The position numbers were made by a program, and so were the translations under genes. From assembly GCA_049514575.1 (NCBI GenBank), contig JBEKUX010000001.1, positions 1-64,000 of the forward strand: DNA of 64,000 bases, written 5' to 3'. Positions 34,272-42,460 of the stretch are shown here, piece by piece; within the stretch, counting starts at the first letter, position 1, and every line of letters starts with the position of its first letter. The DNA comes from BOG-1184 sp049514575. Lineage in GTDB: Bacteria; Fibrobacterota; Chitinivibrionia; Chitinivibrionales; Chitinispirillaceae. The notes beneath the pieces are model-generated. The model saw nothing but the letters and a program-made list of their open reading frames with translations. It was not told the origin of the DNA and did not search any database.

Positions 34272-35669
34272 TTATAAAAACCGGTGCACCTGGTTCTTGT
34301 CGTGCGTCACCGGCCGCGCCAGCGCCATGACCGCGGCGCCGTTTTTGAACAGCGTCACCATGCCGGTCGATTCCGATACCGCAATGGCGAGCGCGTTGGT
34401 GCAGGCCGTGATGCCGGCGGCCGCGGCATGGCGCGCGCCGAAGCCGCTTGGGATCGGCGGACGGTCGTCGACCGGCTGCGGCAGGAGATAGCTTCCGGCA
34501 GAGAGCAGGATGCCGTCGCCAGTGACGATGAATGCGCCGTCGATCGCGGCAAACTCCTTGACCGTTTCTGCCAAACTCGGGTCGAGGATGTTGCGTTCAG
34601 TTTCACCGTAGCCGCGGAACGGATTGATGATGAGCTGCCGGACGTGCACGTTGACCGAATTGGTGTCACCCACGACGAAAATCGTGCCGATCGGCTTCCC
34701 TTCGCGTCCCTCCACCGCGATTTCTCCGGCCATCGCGATGAGGCGCTCAAGCACCTCTGGCTTGACATCGGGCGGCACAATGCTCTTGGCCGTGGTAAAG
34801 AAAAAGTCGTACTCTTTTTCGACGTCGATGACGACCACCGTGTCGAAGACATTGTTGTTCGGGTTTCCCGAAATGCACACCACGTGGTCTTCGCTTTTGA
34901 TGAGGTCCCGCGACAGGGCTAGCAGGATGCCCATTTTTATCTGGCCGGTTCGCGATGCCGGGATCGACGGCACCTGCAGGAACCCTTTGATGCGCCGGTC
35001 GCTCTTGAGGTCGAACCGCGTGCGGTTGCTCGTGACCACGATGAGCCGCGATTTTGTCTTGATCTGGTCCAGGAAATCGTTCTCCCGCACCGCGTCAGCG
35101 AACACCATGACCGCGCTTGCCTTGATCTCTCGCGTCAGGTTCATGGCCGAACGCAGGATGGGCATGACCACCCTGCGCTGTTTACGGGCGGACTTTTCCT
35201 GCGCCGTCGTTCCGCCCTTTTTCAATGTTTTTATTATGGCGTGTATGTCAATCGTTCCTTTGGGTGACAGGAGCGATTCACGCACCGCGTCGGACTTGAA
35301 AAAATCGGCCATTTCGGCCAAAAGCTGGATCTGCTGGTTGTTGTCGGCGTTTTCCCGAGAAACGAGCAGCACAATGACGTGCGCGAGCGCGCCCCGCGCG
35401 GCATTGTACTCGATGCCGCGCATGCTGCGGCCCACGATAATGGCGAACTCGTCTTTTATGGGCCCGCGCGCCTGCGGCAGAGCGAGGCCCTGGCCGATGA
35501 AGGTCGAGGCCGCCTCTTCGCGCCGCAGGATCTCGTCGCTGATGCCCTTGGGCTTTTTTATGTCAAGTTCTTTGCATATGGCTGCGGCAAGCTCCTTGAG
35601 CGCCTTAACCTTATTGTCGCTTGCAAGATCGACGACCTCAGGAACAACCAGATACTGTTCAAACGCCAT
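34272..35669 (-). CDS. Diadenylate cyclase (DisA_N/DAC) fused to an EIIA-2-like domain
   Basis: In this 465-residue protein residues 1-150 match PTS EIIA type 2, but the phospho-His motif reads GLALPQARG (Gln66 where His is expected). Residues about 165-290 resemble the pyruvate kinase C-terminal domain (RSAMNLTREIKASAVMVF). Residues about 340-460 form the DAC domain with DGA at 377-379 and GARHAAAAGI at 411-420 (canonical form: GTRHRAA), followed by VSESTGMV. It should make c-di-AMP from ATP, with sugar- or PTS-linked control suggested by the N-terminal domain. The start at 35669 follows AAAGGA; it lies 13 bp after the acyltransferase gene. Confidence 0.82.
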   Translation of the reverse strand: MAFEQYLVVPEVVDLASDNKVKALKELAAAICKELDIKKPKGISDEILRREEAASTFIGQGLALPQARGPIKDEFAIIVGRSMRGIEYNAARGALAHVIVLLVSRENADNNQQIQLLAEMADFFKSDAVRESLLSPKGTIDIHAIIKTLKKGGTTAQEKSARKQRRVVMPILRSAMNLTREIKASAVMVFADAVRENDFLDQIKTKSRLIVVTSNRTRFDLKSDRRIKGFLQVPSIPASRTGQIKMGILLALSRDLIKSEDHVVCISGNPNNNVFDTVVVIDVEKEYDFFFTTAKSIVPPDVKPEVLERLIAMAGEIAVEGREGKPIGTIFVVGDTNSVNVHVRQLIINPFRGYGETERNILDPSLAETVKEFAAIDGAFIVTGDGILLSAGSYLLPQPVDDRPPIPSGFGARHAAAAGITACTNALAIAVSESTGMVTLFKNGAAVMALARPVTHDKNQVHRFL

Positions 35670-35682
35670 GTATACCATCCTT

Positions 35683-36804
35683 TCAACCGGCAGATTTCTC
35701 GAGTACCGGCGCAGAAAAATAATCAAGGACCGCTTTTTTCCTGACCGAAAGAAGGCCGTCATTCTGGGTAAGGGCTTTCAGCCGGAGCAACTGCTGTTTC
35801 CCCAGCTCGATGATTTCCGACGGCGTGCGCTGTTCAACTGATTTCAGGTTCCGTCCGGCAGTGCGCAGCGACGCAAGCAGTTCCGGCACGCATTTTTCCG
35901 CCTGCGCCGAAGTGATTGCCATTTCCCTGCCGATGATGGACGCAAGCAGATGCAGAGGGAGGAGGCGGAAAAGCGCCAGAAAGCGGCGCCGCATGGTTTT
36001 TGCGAGTTGCTGCATTGATGCGCGGTAAATGAAAAAATCATCGCTGGAACCGCTGGTGTTGTTTGGTTCCATGGTGACCAGCGACCGCACCGCCACGGGC
36101 GCGTCGTAATCAATATATACTGCCCCGTATTTTCTGCCCATGCTCCGCGCAGTCATGAACGGGGCAAATGCTAGGATGTCTGCGCCGAAATAAAAAACAG
36201 TGCCCAGCATCCGCTTTAAAAACGGCTGCGTGCGCTTCCGGAGTTTTTTACCGGCCAGCAGCATGTTGAACCACGGCACGTCGGGCGGGTATTCGTACGA
36301 AATGGCCATGGGAAGAAGCAGTACGTCCTCTGCCGGACACCTCGCCTGCAGGAGGACGGCGGCGCCGAGGATCCCTGTTTTCACTTCCAGCGTTGCCCCG
36401 GAATAACTGCGGCCGCCTTCCGGAAAGACAATCACCGCCTCTCTGTTTTCCATCATGGAGACGACGCCGTTGCAGAGCTTTTTCACATAGTCACGTTCGA
36501 ACGCCATCTCGCGCTCAACCGTAAAGGCGCCGAAACCGCGGAACCGCGGCCCGATGTAGGGGAGCCTCGTCAGGTTGCCGCCGGCGGCAAACCGGAGGTT
36601 CTTGAAACCCTTAAAAATCAGCATGTGCCCGGCCAGGAAGTAGTCGACGTGGCTGCGGTGCGTGCTCACGATCATGTGCGGGTGCCGCTGTATTTCCTGT
36701 GGGTCAAGAGGCGGACCTTCGGCCGTGACCGACGTGAAGGTCTGCTTGAAAAAGCGGTCGATGCCGACCGAAACATCCATCACCGACTGGTGGTACGATT
36801 GCAT
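35683..36804 (-). CDS. PlsB-like glycerol-3-phosphate/1-acylglycerol-3-phosphate acyltransferase
   Basis: The 373-residue protein has the acyltransferase HX4D motif in STHRSHVDYFLAGH, then GAFTVERE and the FPEGGRSYSG motif, in the order found in PlsB/PlsC-type enzymes. It lacks the long N-terminal and C-terminal parts of E. coli PlsB and is closer to the eukaryotic-GPAT/DHAPAT-like branch. It is expected to acylate glycerol-3-phosphate or its monoacyl form in phospholipid synthesis. gpsA, which makes the substrate, is also in this window at 46510. Confidence 0.82.
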   Translation of the reverse strand: MQSYHQSVMDVSVGIDRFFKQTFTSVTAEGPPLDPQEIQRHPHMIVSTHRSHVDYFLAGHMLIFKGFKNLRFAAGGNLTRLPYIGPRFRGFGAFTVEREMAFERDYVKKLCNGVVSMMENREAVIVFPEGGRSYSGATLEVKTGILGAAVLLQARCPAEDVLLLPMAISYEYPPDVPWFNMLLAGKKLRKRTQPFLKRMLGTVFYFGADILAFAPFMTARSMGRKYGAVYIDYDAPVAVRSLVTMEPNNTSGSSDDFFIYRASMQQLAKTMRRRFLALFRLLPLHLLASIIGREMAITSAQAEKCVPELLASLRTAGRNLKSVEQRTPSEIIELGKQQLLRLKALTQNDGLLSVRKKAVLDYFSAPVLEKSAG

Positions 36805-36862
36805 GGATCCTCTCGGTTAAAAATAGGATGTGAGGGCGGGAAAGTCCAAGCAGTAATGGGGA

Positions 36863-37666
36863 TCACGTAAAAAGCGTGCTGGAAAGCGTGTTTTCCAGCG
36901 TGCTTTCCAGCACGCTTTCCAGGAAAGGCAGGGATTTGAACTCGCTTCGTATGTCAAGATGATAGCGGCAGTAATCGGCAAGCGTGCGGGAAATACGCAT
37001 TTGCTCGCCCGGCGCAAGGGTATCCGCCGGGACATCCGGTTCTGCGCCGAGCAGATAGGACGTGGCCCGGCCCGGAAGAAATGACGGCGTTTTGTCAATG
37101 CCCGGGCCGCCGCAGACCGAACAGACAAGGCCGCCACGGTTCATCACGAGAAGCCCGCCCTCGGAAGAGACGCGCGGATGGCCGCACCGGACGCATTCAC
37201 GCACATTGAGCAGAAAGCCCGACAACTTTGCCCAGCCATGGAAAAAGGCCCACAGCTCGTGAACGGGCAGCGGCGGCGAAGGCGGCAGGGTTTCGAGGCG
37301 CGTGAGGAACGCTTCCGCGAAATCGAACAACTCCCCGTGCGATTCCGATGCGGTGGAGGATTTAAGCATGAGTTCAAAGCACGTGTCGCGCAGGGCAAGC
37401 TTGCCGATGTCGGCGCGGATGGAAGGGAAATAATTGACAACAGAAATAGCCCCGATGGTATGAAGATCGCGGTGCGGTTTCACATACAGCACGAGCTCGA
37501 CGATCTGGCCGCGTTCGAGAGTCAGGGGCGCATGCGGCGAGCGGCGCACGCCCTTGGCAATGCCGCTCACGCGGCCGAAGCGCTTCGAGAGCAGCGTGGC
37601 GATCTTGCTGGTTTCCCGGTACGGCATTACCGAGAGCACGAGATGTACCGCTTTTTCGATGCTCAT
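36863..37666 (-). CDS. recO: DNA repair protein RecO
   Basis: The 267-residue protein starts with an OB-fold domain (AVHLVLSVMPYRETSKIATLL, GRVSGIAKGVRRSP, LERGQIVELVLY) and has the zinc-binding cysteines (ECVRCGHP, CSVCGG), then a helical domain. RecO anneals DNA strands and helps load RecA in the RecFOR pathway. The last 19 residues (ESVLESTLENTLSSTLFT) are low-complexity and are encoded by a perfect long inverted repeat; typical RecO proteins end earlier. Confidence 0.9.
   Translation of the reverse strand: MSIEKAVHLVLSVMPYRETSKIATLLSKRFGRVSGIAKGVRRSPHAPLTLERGQIVELVLYVKPHRDLHTIGAISVVNYFPSIRADIGKLALRDTCFELMLKSSTASESHGELFDFAEAFLTRLETLPPSPPLPVHELWAFFHGWAKLSGFLLNVRECVRCGHPRVSSEGGLLVMNRGGLVCSVCGGPGIDKTPSFLPGRATSYLLGAEPDVPADTLAPGEQMRISRTLADYCRYHLDIRSEFKSLPFLESVLESTLENTLSSTLFT
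36871..36918. repeat. 17-bp perfect inverted repeat inside the 3' end of recO
   Basis: AAAGCGTGCTGGAAAGC (36871-36887) and GCTTTCCAGCACGCTTT (36902-36918) are perfect arms around 14 bases. The element is built from repeats of GTGCTGGAAAGC and codes for the low-complexity tail of RecO. Confidence 0.7.
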
Positions 37667-37687
37667 CGTGTACCGGAGCTCCTTCCG

Positions 37688-38407
37688 TCAAGCGTGCGGA
37701 CCGTGTGATTCGTACGGCCTGGTCCGGCCGGATTTGCGTTTGAAAATATCCGTCCACTTCCAGTGCCGGGTCGGCGTGGGCGGCATCCGGTCGTCGCCGA
37801 ATTTTTCCGCGCCCAGAAGCCCTCCGGAAATCACAAGCTTGAGGGCGGCTTCAACCGGAATATCGACGGCGATCAGCTCTTCCTCAGGTACATACAGGAG
37901 GAACCCGTTGGTGGGGCTGGGCGCTTTCGGCACGTAAACGGCCACGAGTTTCCGTCCCGTACTGGAGGAAAAGGCCGCGTTGTTTTCCGAAGTGACAAGC
38001 CCGATGACGAAACATCCTTTTCTGGGGAACTCGAGCAGCACTGCCCGCTCGAAGAGCTTTTTCTTGTCCATGGTCGCCGTGTCAATGATCTGCTTGATGA
38101 CCAGGTAGATTTTATTGAGGACCGGAATGCTCCTGATGACCGTATTGCCGGTTGCGATGATCTTGCGTCCGAGATAATTTTTTGCCGCGAGGCCGACCAG
38201 ATAAACGATGATGATTGATACGACCAGCCCCACGAACGGCGGCCAGTGCACGCCGAGCGTACTGGGAAGCGCATGGTCGGCCCAGTCAAACATTTTCCAG
38301 ACGATAAAGACCGATCCGATGACCGGAATCAGCAGAAAACTGCCGGCAAGAAAATTGTTGCGGAACTGTTTTAAAAAACGCTTTCTGAAGTAGGGGGCCA
38401 TGATCAT
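37688..38407 (-). CDS. DUF502 family membrane protein
   Basis: The 239-residue protein has two membrane segments (FLAGSFLLIPVIGSVFIVW and FVGLVVSIIIVYLVGLAAK), then IPVLNKIYLVIKQI and GFLLYVPEEELIAVDIPVE, typical of DUF502. A proline-rich, basic cytosolic tail follows. The family is linked in plants and bacteria with membrane/trafficking roles, but its biochemical function is not known. It overlaps the upstream FtsB-like gene by 4 bp (ATGA). Confidence 0.85.
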   Translation of the reverse strand: MIMAPYFRKRFLKQFRNNFLAGSFLLIPVIGSVFIVWKMFDWADHALPSTLGVHWPPFVGLVVSIIIVYLVGLAAKNYLGRKIIATGNTVIRSIPVLNKIYLVIKQIIDTATMDKKKLFERAVLLEFPRKGCFVIGLVTSENNAAFSSSTGRKLVAVYVPKAPSPTNGFLLYVPEEELIAVDIPVEAALKLVISGGLLGAEKFGDDRMPPTPTRHWKWTDIFKRKSGRTRPYESHGPHA

Positions 38408-38682
38408 TTCCTTTTTTCTACGAATTTATACACGCTTTCGTTCTGCCGGGCCATGCCGAGTTTTTCCCTGGCCATGCGTTCAATATAGGCAGTGTCGTTG
38501 GTCAATTTTTTAATTTCGCGCTGCAGCGAATCGATGATGCGGCGGTTGTTCCGGATTTCCGCGGCGCGCTCGCGCTGCTGCCGGAAGAGATAATAGATCC
38601 CCTGGTTACCGAAAAGGAAAAAGAATCCGCCTCCCGCCAGCAGGACGCAGATAATCACGATGATTATTTTCCTTTTTTTCAT
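38404..38682 (-). CDS. ftsB: FtsB/DivIC-like septum protein
   Basis: The 92-residue protein has one N-terminal membrane helix (IIIVIICVLLAGGGFFFLF), a coiled coil (RQQRERAAEIRNNRRIIDSLQREIKKL) and the conserved end AREKLGMARQNESVYKF. FtsB and DivIC sit in the divisome with FtsL and FtsQ and signal to the septal cell-wall synthase. It lies between dprA and the DUF502 gene, with which it overlaps. Confidence 0.85.
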   Translation of the reverse strand: MKKRKIIIVIICVLLAGGGFFFLFGNQGIYYLFRQQRERAAEIRNNRRIIDSLQREIKKLTNDTAYIERMAREKLGMARQNESVYKFVEKRK

Positions 38683-38719
38683 GATGCCGCGGCCCCTGTT
38701 TCAGGGTTTTGGGATGATG

Positions 38720-39820
38720 CTACGGCCGGACATAGCGGCCGCCGCTCATCTGCTGCGCCAGACCTTTGAGTTCAAGATTGAGCAGTATGTCGAAAAGCTG
38801 CATGACCGGCCGGCCGGTCGATTCCGAAAGCTCATCGATGCGATACGGCTTCTCCGACAGGGCGTCATACACCGCCCGCTCGGTTTCCGAGAGCAGCGAA
38901 AGCGGCGCGCTGATGATCGGGCCGGAAGCTGCGGCCGACCTGAGGTGCGGGTGTTCGATGAGTGATAGCGCTTCTGCGATTTCGTGACCGCTCCGCGCCG
39001 GCACCGCGCCCTCCTTGATCAGGTTGAACGGACCCATGCTGAGCGGGGAGGTAATGGGGCCGGGTACCGCGAAAACGTCGCGCCCCTGCTGCAGCGCATA
39101 GTGTGCAGTGATCAGGCTCCCGCTTTTTTCACCGCCTTCCACGACAAGGACGCCGGCAGAGAGGCCGCTTATGATCCTGTTCCGGCGCGGAAAGTTATAG
39201 GCTTCGGGCCCCGTACCCATGGGAAATTCCGAAACTATTGCGCCATGTTCGGATATTTTTTTTGCCAGCAGTGCATTGCTGGCCGGGTATATCCGGTCGA
39301 TCCCGCACCCCAGCACGGCGATGGTGCGGCCGTTCTGCTCGATGCAGGTTTGGTGCGCCAGGGTATCGATGCCCATGGCAAGCCCGCTCACGATCGCGAG
39401 TCCGTGCTCTACGAGTTCGCGTGTTATGGAAATCGTAACGGTTTTTCCATAGACGGTCGGGTTGCGCGTGCCGACCACGCCGACCGCGTGGACCGAAAAT
39501 ACGGACAGATCGCCCCGCACGAAAATGACCGGCGGCGGCGCGAAAATTTCCTTGAGATAGGGCGGATAATTCTGTGATGCCAGCGTGAGCACTGCTACGC
39601 CCGCCTTTTCCGCCCACGCCCGCTGTTTTTCCGCTTCGATGAAAAGTGCGCGGTCGGCAAGTCCGGCGATGCACATTTCAGGGATGATGCCGCTCCGCGC
39701 CAGCTCTGACGTCGGACGCTTAAACACCTCGGCCGCTGAGCCGTAGTGGTCGATAAGCCGTTTGATCCGCACCGGCCCCAGACCGGTGACGGAATTGAGC
39801 GCGATCCATTCGAGGGGCAT
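38720..39820 (-). CDS. dprA: DNA-processing protein DprA/Smf
   Basis: The 366-residue protein has an N-terminal helix-hairpin-helix-like part (NSVTGLGPVRIKRLI), then the Rossmann-like core with VGTRNPTVYGK, SGLAMGIDTLAH, GCGIDRIYPASN, EFPMGTGPEAYNFPRRNRII and GSLITA, and a C-terminal winged-helix-like part. DprA loads RecA on incoming single-stranded DNA during transformation. With comF at 22054 it suggests competence genes are present. It is the first gene of an eight-gene minus-strand cluster ending at 32360. Confidence 0.92.
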   Translation of the reverse strand: MPLEWIALNSVTGLGPVRIKRLIDHYGSAAEVFKRPTSELARSGIIPEMCIAGLADRALFIEAEKQRAWAEKAGVAVLTLASQNYPPYLKEIFAPPPVIFVRGDLSVFSVHAVGVVGTRNPTVYGKTVTISITRELVEHGLAIVSGLAMGIDTLAHQTCIEQNGRTIAVLGCGIDRIYPASNALLAKKISEHGAIVSEFPMGTGPEAYNFPRRNRIISGLSAGVLVVEGGEKSGSLITAHYALQQGRDVFAVPGPITSPLSMGPFNLIKEGAVPARSGHEIAEALSLIEHPHLRSAAASGPIISAPLSLLSETERAVYDALSEKPYRIDELSESTGRPVMQLFDILLNLELKGLAQQMSGGRYVRP

Positions 39821-39910
39821 AGAACGATAAAATAGTTTTTGACTGTACTATACTAACTATAAGGATTGAAAGGAAACAGAAGATATAATAACAATAAATA
39901 AATGTTTCTC

Positions 39911-39987
39911 TTTGGCTGAAGACACCTGATTGGGTGTGGGGTGAGCGCCATTATTGCTGGATTGAACTGCGTTTGACCCCCACCCAC
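39911..39987 (+). repeat. Dispersed repeat family B, copy 1 (intergenic 39821-40143)
   Basis: This 77-base stretch aligns with 43491-43568 in the same orientation: TTGGCT-AAG near the start, a G-rich block, TTATTGC/TTGTTGC, TTGAACT/CTGAACT and an end with ACCCCCACCCAC. The G-rich block can pair with the terminal C-rich block. The rest of the 39821-40143 interval is AT-rich with no other feature. Confidence 0.65.
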
Positions 39988-40143
39988 GGGATTCTATCGC
40001 GTTGAAACCAAAACAACGGAACAAATAACGGTAGGGGCCACGGCAAAACGATTTAATTATTCCCAAGGATTCGGGATTGTGTATTTTATCAAGAGAAGCA
40101 TAGGTGGCAAGACTATATCACCGGCCATGAAAGGATTGTAAGA

Positions 40144-40698
40144 ATGATGATGTCAGATGAAAAACAGCTGGTTCTTAAACCAAACATTTTCTTACGGTTT
40201 GGGTTAGTAATAATGCCATTGTTGGCAAGTATAGGAATGGTATATGGGGTATTTTTAAGGCCTGGTCATACTGTCCAACCAACCTTAAATAACTGGATAT
40301 TAATAATAGGATCTTTTGTTTTTTCAATATTTATACAATTTAGTTTTTTCCCTAACTTCTACTTTTATATAAACGAAAACGGTATAGGCGGCCACTGTTT
40401 AATAGGTTTCAACAAGAAAATAAAAATAATGGTTCGCGACCATTTTGAATATTGGAAGCAAATTCAATCAGTAGATTACTTTGACGTTCCTATTATTGGA
40501 GGCATAATGTTTGGACCAGATGCTAATAAGGGATTGGCGTTTAATTTTTATTCTTTTACTAATACAAAAGCTGCAATAAAAATTCTTTTAGAAAAACTCC
40601 CCCGCGATAAGGCATCTGAGGCAGCAGATAGATGCTTTTTTCAAAAATGGGAGCGCAAATTCGAGAAAGAAGAACAGAAAAAAGAGCGGAACGGTTAG
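40144..40698 (+). CDS. Hypothetical membrane protein, bacterial-PH-like
   Basis: The 184-residue protein has two membrane segments (FGLVIMPLLASIGMVYGVFL and WILIIGSFVFSIFIQFSFF) followed by a soluble part resembling bacterial PH-like domains (YINENGIGGHCLIGFNKKIKIM, FEYWKQIQSVDYFD). A basic coiled tail ends the protein. Its base composition is much more AT-rich than the neighbouring housekeeping genes, suggesting acquisition by transfer. It stands alone between repeat family B copy 1 and miaB. Function unknown. Confidence 0.55.
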   Translation: MMMSDEKQLVLKPNIFLRFGLVIMPLLASIGMVYGVFLRPGHTVQPTLNNWILIIGSFVFSIFIQFSFFPNFYFYINENGIGGHCLIGFNKKIKIMVRDHFEYWKQIQSVDYFDVPIIGGIMFGPDANKGLAFNFYSFTNTKAAIKILLEKLPRDKASEAADRCFFQKWERKFEKEEQKKERNG

Positions 40699-40832
40699 AA
40701 CATGAGAGCAAAAACATTTAATAGCATTCCATTGTTGAAATCAAAGAGATAACTATCCTCACGTGAAAAACTGACTGGAGCAAAAGAGAAGTTCGTCACT
40801 CCGGCTTTCCTGTAGAAACTATTTTTCTTCCC

Positions 40833-42098
40833 ATGCCCTCCGTATATTTCCAGACCTTCGGCTGCCAGATGAACGTCGCCGACTCGGACGCGCTTCTGCG
40901 CGCGCTTGCGGCGCGCGGATACGAACCCGTTACTTCTCCGGACAACGCCGATCTCATCGTGGTGAACACGTGCAGCGTGCGCGAACATGCCGAGGTTCGC
41001 GCGCAACAGCGTATTGCCGAATACGCGGGCATAAAAAAGAAACGACCTCATGCGCGGCTATGGGTCATCGGCTGCATGGCCGAGCGCCTCGGCGAAACGC
41101 TCACAAAAAAAATATCCGGCATCGACGCGGTCATCGGTGCGCCGGAACTCGGCGACGCTGAAGCGGCGGTGCAGCGGTATCTTGACAAAGACGAGTATGG
41201 CGCTGCCGTGCCTGTGGCGCAGGGGGTGAGCGAATTCGTTCCGGTCATGCGCGGGTGCGACAATTACTGCGCCTACTGCGTGGTGCCGTTCGTGCGCGGA
41301 AGGGAAACATCGATCCCTGCCGGAGATATCGAGCGCACCGTGCAATTGCGGGTCCAAGCCGGGGTGCGCGAAGTGACGTTTTTAGGCCAGAACGTCAACT
41401 CCTACAATGACCATGGCATTGACTTTCCTGACCTTCTCAGGCGCATCGCCGCGATCGACGGGCTTTTGCGGGTGCGGTTCACCACTTCGCACCCCAAGGA
41501 CCTTTCGGAAAAACTCGTCCGCACCATTGCCGAAACTCCTACGGTCTGCCGCCATGTCCATCTGCCGGTGCAGTCCGGGTCAGACCGTATACTATCGCTC
41601 ATGAACCGGCGCTACACTGCGGAGCACTATTGTTCGCTCATCGAATCGATCAGAAAACTTCTGCCCGATGCCGACATAACAACTGATTTACTCGTGGGAT
41701 TCCCTTCGGAGACCGATGCGGATTTCGCGGCCACGTTGAAGTTCGTGGAACAGGTACGGTTTACCGCCGCGTTCATGTTCGCCTATTCCGCCAGGCAGGG
41801 AACTGCGGCAGCCGAGCTTGAGGACGATGTGCCGCGCGAGACAAAAATCGCGCGGCTGAACCGGCTGATCAAACTGCAGACGGAAGTGACGCGGAGCATT
41901 TACGGGAAGATGGTCGGCCAAACGCTCGCCATGATGGTGTACGGCAGGCTTGAAAAGCGCGGAGGGGAGTTTCTTAAAGGGCAAGACATGGGATGCAAGC
42001 GGATACTCATTCCTTGCGCCGACGTCAAAGCGGGAACGATTTTACAGGTGCGTGCCATCCGTTCAAGCGGCATGACGCTTATCGCTGAAAGGACATGA
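40833..42098 (+). CDS. miaB: tRNA-2-methylthio-N6-dimethylallyladenosine synthase
   Basis: The 421-residue protein has an N-terminal UPF0004 domain (QTFGCQMNVADSD, NTCSVREHAE, GCMAER), the radical SAM triad in GCDNYCAYCVVPFVRG, and a C-terminal TRAM-like part. GQNVNSY is the usual MiaB hallmark. It adds a methylthio group to A37 of tRNAs that read UNN codons. Three N-terminal and three central cysteines for two 4Fe-4S clusters are present. It begins a plus-strand run with the LapA-like and SPOR genes (spacing 3 and 2 bp). Confidence 0.93.
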   Translation: MPSVYFQTFGCQMNVADSDALLRALAARGYEPVTSPDNADLIVVNTCSVREHAEVRAQQRIAEYAGIKKKRPHARLWVIGCMAERLGETLTKKISGIDAVIGAPELGDAEAAVQRYLDKDEYGAAVPVAQGVSEFVPVMRGCDNYCAYCVVPFVRGRETSIPAGDIERTVQLRVQAGVREVTFLGQNVNSYNDHGIDFPDLLRRIAAIDGLLRVRFTTSHPKDLSEKLVRTIAETPTVCRHVHLPVQSGSDRILSLMNRRYTAEHYCSLIESIRKLLPDADITTDLLVGFPSETDADFAATLKFVEQVRFTAAFMFAYSARQGTAAAELEDDVPRETKIARLNRLIKLQTEVTRSIYGKMVGQTLAMMVYGRLEKRGGEFLKGQDMGCKRILIPCADVKAGTILQVRAIRSSGMTLIAERT

Positions 42099-42101
42099 TC
42101 C

Positions 42102-42458
42102 ATGCGACTTCTGACGTGGTTGCTGTTGTTTGTCATTGCCTTTTTCATTGCGCTGGTGCTTGTCCTCACCTTTACCCAGCCGGTCTTCAAACAGGTGGTG
42201 GGCGCCCGGATCCTCACCGTGGAGACGCATGCCATCCCTGTGTATATGTATGTTCTCGGTGCTTTTATTGCCGGCCTCCTGTTCGGCGTTTGTGCCATGC
42301 TTTCCGGCTATATCCGTTCAAAAGTGGAATCCGGGCGGAAAAGCAGGCGCATCCGCGAGCTGGAGCAGAAACTTGTCGAATCGGAAAATATGCGGACAGC
42401 CGTCCAGACAGCGGTATCTGACGACGCCAAGTTTTTACCGCCGGAAACAGAGGAATAA
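42102..42458 (+). CDS. LapA-domain (DUF1049) membrane protein
   Basis: The 118-residue protein has two membrane segments (LLTWLLLFVIAFFIALVLVL and YVLGAFIAGLLFGVCAML) and a coiled-coil tail (GRKSRRIRELEQKLVES), as in LapA/DUF1049 proteins. In enterics LapA (YciS) works with LapB in regulating LPS synthesis; whether this one does so is not known. It follows miaB by 3 bp. Confidence 0.7.
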   Translation: MRLLTWLLLFVIAFFIALVLVLTFTQPVFKQVVGARILTVETHAIPVYMYVLGAFIAGLLFGVCAMLSGYIRSKVESGRKSRRIRELEQKLVESENMRTAVQTAVSDDAKFLPPETEE

Positions 42459-42460
42459 CG

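Noticed and set aside
34624..35841. 405-residue plus-strand open frame
   Set aside because: Antisense to the diadenylate cyclase fusion; Ser/Arg/Thr-rich and spans two real genes.
36871..36918. CRISPR-like short repeat array
   Set aside because: Only one inverted repeat of a 12-base unit; no regular spacers, and no cas genes anywhere in the window.
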